In this document: one piece after another, positions 8,097-14,799 of the stretch | Numbering within the stretch: the first letter of the stretch is position 1 | How the letters are laid out: each line of letters opens with the position of its first letter | Origin: CAZSDP01 sp964605665 | GTDB taxonomy: Bacteria > Planctomycetota > UBA8108 > UBA1146 | Direction: 5' to 3' | Length of the DNA stretch: 37,194 bases | Assembly (NCBI GenBank): GCA_964605665.1 | Contig: CAZSDP010000033.1 | Location: 1 to 37,194, forward strand | Notes under the pieces: model-generated | Told to the model about the DNA's origin: nothing | What the model saw: only the letters and a program-made list of their open reading frames with translations | Database searches by the model: none | Translations under genes and position numbers: made by a program

Positions 8097-10088
8097 TTGA
8101 ACGAAGAGCGGAAAGATCGACCGGTTATGAAGCCTGTTGCTCTTTGGATTCGCCGTCGTTTGTTATTGGTGTCTGGAGTCGGAGCGTTCTTCATAGTGGG
8201 GCTCAATATCGCCGTTACGATGTCTTCCTCTTCCAACGAGAGACTTCTCGAGCCGATTCCGATTGGGGCTTGGATCGTCTTGGGCCTGTTGTGTTTGATG
8301 ATCTATCTGTTCTTCGACGAACTTTCGTCGGCAGGAGCCAGCTCTGTCGAGACCGATATGACATTGGCGGAAGCGGATCCCGATGCGTCTCAAGAGACTG
8401 CCGAGCTTCAAGAGACTGCCGAGCTTCAAGAGACCACCGAGCTCTACGGTGTGATCGTCTACCCCGAAGTGGTTCGGGAGCTCGAGAGCTCCGAGGACCA
8501 AGATGACGCGTCATTGATTGAGCTCGCCTACCGATTCGATAATTATGCTTACAGTACCGCCGCGCTAGTTGTACTGGGCGATCGTGAGCGAGCTGATTCC
8601 CCCCTCCCCAAGGAACCGGTTCTCAAGGTTTCCGATGATTCCCCCGAACAGTGGGACCTACTCGTGGCGCGGGTGTTGATGCGTCGTGACGTGAAGATGA
8701 CGTTGAGTCGGGCTTTGAGCGAGTTCCCCTGGGGCTATGAACAGTACGGCCAGTTGATTCGAGACAATCTGGAGATATTGAAGAAGCGCGATTCGCTCGA
8801 ATCGAACCTTCGTGCGCTGATCGATCTCTGTCGCAATTGGGATCCCCTCGAGCCATCTCTGCAGAGCCTCGAAAAGGTGGTCGGGTCGACTCTCATTGAG
8901 CAAATCCGCGAAGGAATCAAGATGGAAGAACTTAAGGAAATTGGTCACTTTTGGTCTGACAATGATCATCAGAGTCAGCTTCAGAAGGTCGAAGACGCGG
9001 TGATCTCTACCGCGCACCAACTCGCGGTGCAGGAGGTTGTGGAGCGGTTCGCGACTGAGTCTCCGCGTTCGCTGTTGTTGACCGGTCCCTCCGGTACAGG
9101 CAAGCAGGTTTTGCTCGAGAAGATCTTGCTGGAGTTGAAGCAGGACGGTTGGGAAATCTTCGAAACATCAACGCAAGATCTCGTCGCTGGAATGATGTTT
9201 GTCGGGCAGATGGAAGAGCGCTGGCGCGCTCTCGTCGGAGCGTTGAATCGACCGCGCACTCTCTTCTACATCACCGACTTTGTCGAGTTGGAATCCGCGG
9301 GACGGCATATGCAGAATCCGGTGAGTATTCTCGACCGACTCGGCGTCGAGATCCACCGGGGGAGAGTCGTGGCTGCAGGGGTACTCGATAGCAACGAAGC
9401 GGAACAAGTCTTGCGAAAGAACCAGCGAGTGCGGCGATACTTTGACATGGTCGAGGTCGCTTCTCCTGGCGACGAAGTCACGCGAGAGACCCTACAAGAG
9501 ATTGCCAAGAGAGCCGGCACTCGAGATTCGGTCGTGATTTCCCAAGGGGTGATCGACAAGATCATCGATCTCTCTGGTCAGTTCCTCACTGTTCAAGATT
9601 CCTATGGAGCCTCTCTCGATCTGATGAAGTCGATGATTGAGGAGAAGCGCACGAAAGCCACTCAAGAAACCTCGCAGGCACTCACTTCTGGTGATGCAGT
9701 TCACACGATTTGCCGGCGATCAGGACTGCCCACCGTTCTCGTCGATGAAGATGAAGTTCTCGATCCAGACCAAGTTCAAAGTTTCTTTGAGAAGCAGATC
9801 ATCGGACAAGAAGAAGCGGTCCAGTGCATGGTTGATCGGATCACTCTCCTCAAAGCAGGATTGACCGATACCGGGCGACCGCTCGGGGTCTTTTTCTTCG
9901 CGGGACCGACCGGGACGGGAAAGACGGAGTGCGCCAAAGTACTCGCCGATTATCTCTTCGGCTCGAAGGAGCGGCTGGTTCGTCTCGACATGAGCGAGCT
10001 CCAAACCGCAGATGACTTGAGCCGCCTCTTCGGCGTGAGTGCGAGTGTGGGAAAGGCGATCAACAAAGCCGCAGCTTGCTCGACATGA
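8097..10088 (+). CDS. Membrane-anchored Clp-type AAA+ ATPase, N-terminal part (zero frame, ends at UGA)
   Basis: These 663 residues are the first part of a ClpB/ClpC-like unfoldase. The N-terminus has two hydrophobic segments separated by a short loop (LLLVSGVGAFFIVGLNIAV and AWIVLGLLCLMIYLF), an acidic QETAEL repeat and a helical region. AAA domain 1 has Walker A GPSGTGK at 330-336 and the Clp-like stretch FVGQMEERWRALV. Its Walker B is degenerate: TLFYITDFVEL lacks the Asp-Glu pair, so D1 may bind but not hydrolyse ATP. AAA domain 2 begins with Walker A GPTGTGKT (603-610). The frame then hits UGA at 10086, removing Walker B, sensor 1, the arginine finger and sensor 2, all of which are present in the -1 frame just downstream. 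The start is uncertain: 8073 (GTG) and 8127 (ATG) are alternatives. Confidence 0.85.
   Translation: MNEERKDRPVMKPVALWIRRRLLLVSGVGAFFIVGLNIAVTMSSSSNERLLEPIPIGAWIVLGLLCLMIYLFFDELSSAGASSVETDMTLAEADPDASQETAELQETAELQETTELYGVIVYPEVVRELESSEDQDDASLIELAYRFDNYAYSTAALVVLGDRERADSPLPKEPVLKVSDDSPEQWDLLVARVLMRRDVKMTLSRALSEFPWGYEQYGQLIRDNLEILKKRDSLESNLRALIDLCRNWDPLEPSLQSLEKVVGSTLIEQIREGIKMEELKEIGHFWSDNDHQSQLQKVEDAVISTAHQLAVQEVVERFATESPRSLLLTGPSGTGKQVLLEKILLELKQDGWEIFETSTQDLVAGMMFVGQMEERWRALVGALNRPRTLFYITDFVELESAGRHMQNPVSILDRLGVEIHRGRVVAAGVLDSNEAEQVLRKNQRVRRYFDMVEVASPGDEVTRETLQEIAKRAGTRDSVVISQGVIDKIIDLSGQFLTVQDSYGASLDLMKSMIEEKRTKATQETSQALTSGDAVHTICRRSGLPTVLVDEDEVLDPDQVQSFFEKQIIGQEEAVQCMVDRITLLKAGLTDTGRPLGVFFFAGPTGTGKTECAKVLADYLFGSKERLVRLDMSELQTADDLSRLFGVSASVGKAINKAAACST
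8391..8444 (+). repeat. 18-bp tandem repeat encoding QETAEL x3
   Basis: Three 18-bp copies (8391-8408, 8409-8426, 8427-8444), the first two identical, encode QETAEL, QETAEL and QETTEL in the acidic linker after the membrane segments of the AAA+ protein. The unit length keeps the frame. Confidence 0.92.
10049..10055 (+). promoter_or_regulatory. G GGA AAG slippery heptamer at the frame junction of the Clp-like gene
   Basis: In the frame of the upstream part, the codons are GTG GGA AAG, so the heptamer reads G GGA AAG, a valid X XXY YYZ site for -1 slippage. After slipping, translation continues GGC GAT CAA... into the downstream frame, joining FGVSASVGK directly to GDQQSRSLLDMIRRQPF and on to Walker B. 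The downstream frame is open only from 10016, so the shift must occur between there and 10086. GGGAAAG is the documented slippery site of the lambda G/GT genes. I see no strong internal Shine-Dalgarno upstream and only a 5-bp stem downstream (10080-10096), so stimulators are not evident. A one-base indel in the read or genome is the alternative. Confidence 0.5.
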
Positions 10089-11644
10089 TCCGTCGACAGC
10101 CATTTAGCGTCGTGCTCCTGGACGAGTTTGAAAAAGCGCATCCCAATGTCTGGGATCTCTTCCTGCAGGCGTTCGACGATGCTCGTATGACAGATGCTCG
10201 TGGGCACACCGTTTCTCTGCGGCATGTGGTCTTCGTCATGACGAGTAACGTAGGCGCTCGGGAGGCTGCGCAGGGGACTTTCGGATTCCGCGCGTCGTCG
10301 ACAGCGGAGGACCCTTATCAGAAAGCGTTGCGGGAGACCTTTCGCCCGGAGTTCCTCAATCGAATCGATCAGATCGTTACCTTCCGACCCTTTACGCGAG
10401 CTGAACAACGAGCACTTCTCGAGTTGGAGTTGAAGCGTGTGTTGTCGCGAAGAGGACTCAAAGATCGACCTTGGGCGGTGGAGTGGGAAGAGTCCGCCAT
10501 CGATCTGCTGTTGAGTCATGGTTTGACCGATGACTTGGGGGCGCGGCCGTTGCGGCGTGCGGTGGAGCGTTATGCGTTGACCCCCATCGCGCGCGAGCTC
10601 CTAGCGCACCCCAATCCCCACGCGGATCAGTTTCTCTTCGTTCGTGGTGAGGCGGGAGCGATCGTGGTCGACTTCGTCGATCCGGCTGCGGAGGAAGAAG
10701 ACGATCGTCACGAAGCAGATCTCGCCTCGATCGATCTGACTAGTTCCACTTCGGAAGATGGAGTGAAGGTTCGAGTTCCCCATATTGTTCTGAAGGGGTC
10801 GGGGAGATCGGAGGAGTTTTCGATCTTGGTCAGTCAGGTCGAGCGACTGGAGGAACGGCTCGAATCTCCCATGTGGCGCGAGGAGCGTAAAGTCGACCTC
10901 GACAAGATGTCTGAACCTGGATTTTGGCAAAATCCAGATCGGCTTCCCGTTCTCGCCACCGCAGAACTCAGAGATCGTATCGACTCAGGAACATCGACCG
11001 CTCGCTCCCTGGTTGACCGTTTGAGGAGAGCAGCGAGTGGAGAACGAGATCAATATCCTGCGGGACTGATTCGTCGCCTCGCTTTACAGATGTTTCTCCT
11101 CGACCATGCGGTAGTAGTTTTAGAAGCTGGTCTTCCGCAAGACGCAGTGATCCGAGTGCAACCGATACAACGAGATCGCGAATCACCAGAGGAGAGTCGA
11201 CGTTGGAGTCAGCAGCTGAGGGAGATGATCACCAATTGGGCAGAGAAGCGAAATATGCAACTGGAAGAGCTCCCCGCTGCTGGTGACGGAGAGTTCATCG
11301 CTGCCGTTTCTGGTTTCGCGTCGTGGCGATTTCTCGAGCCACTACAAGGGATCCATGAGCTCGAGCAATCGGAAGCGGATCGCCGTGATCGCAGGTTGCA
11401 CGCCCGGATCAGCGTCGCACCGCACCCTCTCGGAGCGCCCCCCCGCGATCGAAACGAGCGCGCTCGCCAGGCGGTGACTCTGCTTGATGAAGCAGTGCAT
11501 GGCGATGAAGTTGTGCGTCGATATCGTCTCGATAGTCGCCCGAAGATCGTCGATCTCAAGGAAGGATGGCGTTGCGATCAGCCGGAGGAAGCACTGGCCG
11601 GAAACTTTGATCTGGTGAGTCGCCTCACGAAGATCGAGCAGTGA
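10076..11644 (+). CDS. Clp AAA+ domain 2 fused to a GGQ-less release-factor-2-like domain (-1 frame part)
   Basis: This is the continuation of the AAA+ gene in the -1 frame; the TTG at 10076 is only the first possible start, and the frame is open from 10016. Residues 12-17 are Walker B (VVLLDE), N58 is sensor 1 in MTSNVG, R96 in FLNRID is the likely arginine finger, and DLGARPLRRAVER is sensor 2 of the Clp D2 small domain. From about residue 250 the sequence changes to an RF2-like fold. MSEPGFWQNPD (278-288) matches the RF2 domain-1 hallmark. WAEKRNMQLEEL (from W388) and SGFASWRFLEPLQGIHEL match the PCRF core. VVRRYRLDSRPKIVDLKEGW near the end matches the RF2 C-terminus. The SPF stop-recognition position reads SEA and the GGQ domain is missing, so peptide release is not expected. 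Ribosome docking of an unfoldase is an inference. Confidence 0.82.
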   Translation: MLDMIRRQPFSVVLLDEFEKAHPNVWDLFLQAFDDARMTDARGHTVSLRHVVFVMTSNVGAREAAQGTFGFRASSTAEDPYQKALRETFRPEFLNRIDQIVTFRPFTRAEQRALLELELKRVLSRRGLKDRPWAVEWEESAIDLLLSHGLTDDLGARPLRRAVERYALTPIARELLAHPNPHADQFLFVRGEAGAIVVDFVDPAAEEEDDRHEADLASIDLTSSTSEDGVKVRVPHIVLKGSGRSEEFSILVSQVERLEERLESPMWREERKVDLDKMSEPGFWQNPDRLPVLATAELRDRIDSGTSTARSLVDRLRRAASGERDQYPAGLIRRLALQMFLLDHAVVVLEAGLPQDAVIRVQPIQRDRESPEESRRWSQQLREMITNWAEKRNMQLEELPAAGDGEFIAAVSGFASWRFLEPLQGIHELEQSEADRRDRRLHARISVAPHPLGAPPRDRNERARQAVTLLDEAVHGDEVVRRYRLDSRPKIVDLKEGWRCDQPEEALAGNFDLVSRLTKIEQ

Positions 11645-12092
11645 GAGTTGAGCCGATTTCAGGCTCTCCTAGAGTACGGGGTACTGCAAAACAAACATGA
11701 AGTCTCAGCACATGAGTCGACCACTCGATGGGAATAGGTCTCTATTCTTGTTGCCATAAAGACAGTCGGGGAGCTGCCGATCTGGTTTTTCAATTGAACA
11801 TCGAGCTTTGTGTCCAATAGAAACGGTACCTTCAGCGCTGGTAGAATATCTATAGAAGTGAATGAGAGACATTGGAGCGTTACTTTCCATGTATTCTCGA
11901 CTTATCGTTTGGGGACAAAACCTTGGGCAAGCGAACTCGCAGCTGAAGAAAGTCTGTCACAAGAATCGATCTCGATTCTATGTGGGTAGGGGAGCGGTTT
12001 TTTTAACCCCCCTCCTCAGAAGAGAGATAGACGCAGTGCGCTGCACGGGCACCATGTTTGTTGATTGACTCTACCCGGGGGGGAGGAGTGCA
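11645..12092. other. Intergenic region before the HTH protein gene
   Basis: I see no supported gene in these 448 bp. A 68-codon frame at 11862-12068 has no recognisable features. The region is more AT-rich than its surroundings, with a T7 run near 12000. GGAGGAG at 12082-12088 is the ribosome site of the next gene. Confidence 0.5.
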
Positions 12093-13379
12093 GTGGGGAA
12101 GATAGACCCATGTTCAGGCAGTTATAACGTGAGATGGCACTGTAGCTCCACCGATCGTTGTGAGGGTGTTCTGGATGGGGGTACTCGGCACGAGGACTTC
12201 TTGGAACGGGTCTACTTCGACTCTATGGTGAAGTTCACCCTCTCCTCTTGCGCAGATCATGATCGACGTCCCAGTCTATCGACTGAAGCACCAGACCTGG
12301 GTAATGAAGAGCAGGCTCGGAAACTGGTGTCCCAGTATTTTTCCCTCCGGCGCGAGAAAGTTCTGGAAGATTGGCGAGAGTACCGCAAAGAAAATCCAGA
12401 CTCTTCCTTGCAGCACCTCCGAAATTTCATCAAAGCGGACTTCCAGATCTACAGGGTTTTCAGTAGCGGCTCCCAGCCTCACGAAGAGGTATGTCGTGAT
12501 GAAGATTGTAGTGTTGAGTTACAAACTTGTACCTTCGTACTGAATCACCCGGAACTGCATGTTGAGCTTGAAGGCTCAATTCGCAAAGAGCTCACTCTGA
12601 TCGAGATTGAGCGGTTGATTCGAGTTGCGATGGAGGTTGGGCTCGCTGAACTCGATGTGCCAGAAGCGGAGCGCAGTGAGATGCGGCTACTCGCAGAGCG
12701 ACGAGTTCTCAAGCAGCAATCTTATCGACAGTTTGCTTCCTCGCTGAGCTGTTCTGAGAAGACAGCTCGCCAGAGGGTCTTTCGATTCAAGCGACGGTTG
12801 CACGCCGTTCTCAGGGAATTGCTGAATGTGCAAGGGGACGCAATCTTCGACATTTTGAGTGAGCTGCAAGATGTCAAGATCCAAGGATTCGAGGTCGACA
12901 AGGGCGATACTGCGCTTCACGTAGGTTCACAAGGAGAGATCGCCGGTCTAGGTGCGAGTGACATCAAGCGACTTCTCGAAGAAGCGCGCCCGAGTGATTC
13001 TCTATCGTTCTTTCTCAAGCGGATTGAGCAAGAGGGAGGGCAAGCCTGGGTGGAAAATGTCTTCGCCAATGCTCTGCTCGAGTTTGACTTTGGAGATTCG
13101 TTCCTCGCGAACGGCTCCTCAGAAGCGTTCTTGGTCGAGCTGAAAGAGCGTGCAGAGGGGCAGATGGCGCAGGCGGAGCATGAAGTGGTCTTGGAGCGAG
13201 CGGCTTGTCTCTATGCTCTGGCGGTCTGCCTGATTCTCTCCCAAGAAGAACTCGAGAGTGCGAAAAGCTTGGCTGGCCTCTCTCGCTCTCAGGCTGAAGA
13301 TCTGCTCTACGTCCTCCAGCGCGAGTTGAAGGGGGAGTGGACAACGCGGATCGAGCGTGCTCTGGTCACGCTTGGCTAG
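12093..13379 (+). CDS. Probable HTH regulator with sigma-region-4-like segment, function unknown
   Basis: I do not recognise this 428-residue soluble protein as a named family. Residues 70-125 are helical and charged. Residues about 196-243 (RRVLKQQSYRQFASSLSCSE, then KTARQRVFRFKRRLHAVLREL) closely resemble sigma-70 region 4 / ECF helix-turn-helix sequences, with the spacing 'Q-S-Y-x-x-F-A-x-x-L-x-C-S-x-x-T-A-R-x-R-V'. The C-terminal 180 residues are helix-rich and carry no motif I know. A DNA-binding regulator or divergent sigma factor is therefore likely. GTG is chosen as start because GGAGGAG lies four bases upstream. It follows the Clp/RF2-like gene on the same strand after 448 bp, probably as its own unit, and may or may not be linked to it. 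Confidence 0.6.
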   Translation: MGKIDPCSGSYNVRWHCSSTDRCEGVLDGGTRHEDFLERVYFDSMVKFTLSSCADHDRRPSLSTEAPDLGNEEQARKLVSQYFSLRREKVLEDWREYRKENPDSSLQHLRNFIKADFQIYRVFSSGSQPHEEVCRDEDCSVELQTCTFVLNHPELHVELEGSIRKELTLIEIERLIRVAMEVGLAELDVPEAERSEMRLLAERRVLKQQSYRQFASSLSCSEKTARQRVFRFKRRLHAVLRELLNVQGDAIFDILSELQDVKIQGFEVDKGDTALHVGSQGEIAGLGASDIKRLLEEARPSDSLSFFLKRIEQEGGQAWVENVFANALLEFDFGDSFLANGSSEAFLVELKERAEGQMAQAEHEVVLERAACLYALAVCLILSQEELESAKSLAGLSRSQAEDLLYVLQRELKGEWTTRIERALVTLG

Positions 13380-13443
13380 CTTTGCCACGACCTCACTCTT
13401 GTATAGAAGATTTTGGCGGCAATTCTTGACTGCAGAAAGCCTC

Positions 13444-13465
13444 AGCGTCACTCGTTGATGACGCT
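13444..13465. terminator. Possible hairpin between convergent genes
   Basis: A 7-bp inverted repeat (AGCGTCA / TGACGCT, loop of 8) lies in the short gap between the HTH gene and the reverse-strand dockerin-like gene. There is no T run, so this is a weak call. Confidence 0.3.
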
Positions 13466-13517
13466 CGATCCACGCTGCCAGTTTAGCTCGACTATGCTTC
13501 TTCTCTTGCTTGGTCCA

Positions 13518-14330
13518 TCACGGACAGTTGAGGGTCGACTCATCACACACCAAGCCGTCCGGCGTGGGATCGAATCCACAGTTGGGGAAGGGCGGAGCGA
13601 TTGGTGCCCCCGATTGAAACAAGTAGGTGGCACTGTAAATCACATCCGCGATGTCTGTGACTCCATCGTCATTGGAATCGTAACGATCTGAGCAAATCAG
13701 CTCGGCCCCGACCGAAAACAGCAGTTGTGCGGTGAAGATCACGTCCGCCAGATCGAGTTGTCCATCTTGATTCCCGTCACCTCGAAGAAATAGGCATCCT
13801 TCGGGGATTTCCTCGACAACCAAATGTGGAGTGATCGATGCTCCGGCGAAGACACCCACATTGTTGTGGATTCCCCAGGAACAAAATTCGATGGGGAGGG
13901 TGGATCCTGTGGAGCCACCAATGATCTCGAATTCGAGCCGAGTCAATTCTAGTGGGAGACATCCCGGGTCGATTACAGAGAATCCTACCCCGGATAGAAC
14001 GACACCTAGCGCGAGCCGGTCCGCTTCGATAGCCACATCGAAGAAGAATACCGATCCGCCGGTGGAGGGATCGTCCTCGACCGCTGCAAGCAAGTCACTA
14101 CCCTCGGTCACGCTCGTCGCAGCCAACGTTAGCGGATCGAAGCAAACAGAGAGCGCGTAGCCACTCATGCCACTATCTCCGCCGAAAGAGGTCGTATGTA
14201 GGACCGTCTCGCTAGTTCCTTGAAAGGAATTGGCAGGTGGGCTGAGGCGGAATACGAGATCACTGGGACCCTGCCCAAACAAGGGAGATGATATCCCCAG
14301 AAGAAAGACTAAAGTGAGGAAACGATGCAT
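13518..14330 (-). CDS. Secreted cohesin-like plus dockerin-like protein
   Basis: The 270-residue protein has a short signal peptide (HRFLTLVFLLGISSPLFG, cut before QGPS). An all-beta domain of about 150 residues follows whose pattern resembles cohesin/CBM2-like folds: GYALSVCFDPLTLAATSVT, then FFFDVAIEADRLALGVVLSG, then LTRLEFEIIGGSTGSTLPIEF. The C-terminus is a double EF-hand dockerin-like module (LRGDGNQDGQLDLADVIF and SNDDGVTDIADVIY) followed by the conserved tail FPNCGFDPT...CP. Dockerins bind cohesins through calcium-loaded EF-hands; having both in one small protein suggests a connector or self-assembling surface protein, which is inference. AAAGGA lies upstream of both the ATG used here and a GTG one codon earlier. 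A structurally similar gene is at 34109-34933. Confidence 0.82.
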   Translation of the reverse strand: MHRFLTLVFLLGISSPLFGQGPSDLVFRLSPPANSFQGTSETVLHTTSFGGDSGMSGYALSVCFDPLTLAATSVTEGSDLLAAVEDDPSTGGSVFFFDVAIEADRLALGVVLSGVGFSVIDPGCLPLELTRLEFEIIGGSTGSTLPIEFCSWGIHNNVGVFAGASITPHLVVEEIPEGCLFLRGDGNQDGQLDLADVIFTAQLLFSVGAELICSDRYDSNDDGVTDIADVIYSATYLFQSGAPIAPPFPNCGFDPTPDGLVCDESTLNCP

Positions 14331-14333
14331 CAC

Positions 14334-14799
14334 TGATTTCCTTTCTCGGCGGGTAGATTGAGCGTTCGGCCTACATCGACGAGCGAAGTTGATATCTGTG
14401 AGCGTTTTCTCATGATAGACAGTTTCAGAAGTACCTAGCAGGGTACTTCTTCTGGCGATCGTTACTCAGAATGTTTTCCAACCTGATTGTATCACACAAC
14501 TTAAGTGGAGAGAACTGCCTGCGCGCAACCACGCGGACAGTTCATGTTCTCATCCAAAGGGCAAAATTCCTTAAGAGGAAAGAACTCCTCGTGGAGGTAA
14601 CCCGTTTTGTTCGACAAGCCAAGACTCGAATCGATCTACAAGTGGATCGTTGGGAATTGGGTGTCGACCTTGCAAGAGGTTTCTAACTGCGAAGTTTTTC
14701 TGGTCTTGAAGCGTGGTGGGCCGGGTGATTATTTTGAGGCGATTGACTGAACAAGGTCGCAATTACTCAGCTAAATCAGGGCGTAGGAGTTTCAAGTCC
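14334..14799. other. Intergenic region between two reverse-strand secreted-protein genes
   Basis: I see no gene in this 466-bp stretch. It carries the upstream region of the cohesin-like gene and the 3' region of the FG-GAP gene. Short forward frames here look random. No clear intrinsic terminator is visible. Confidence 0.5.

Noticed and set aside
10917..10937. Hairpin as an internal terminator
   Set aside because: It lies inside a conserved-looking domain, lacks a T run after the stem, and the coding sequence continues for 700 bases.
11862..12068. 68-codon frame before the HTH gene
   Set aside because: No convincing ribosome site and no recognisable sequence.
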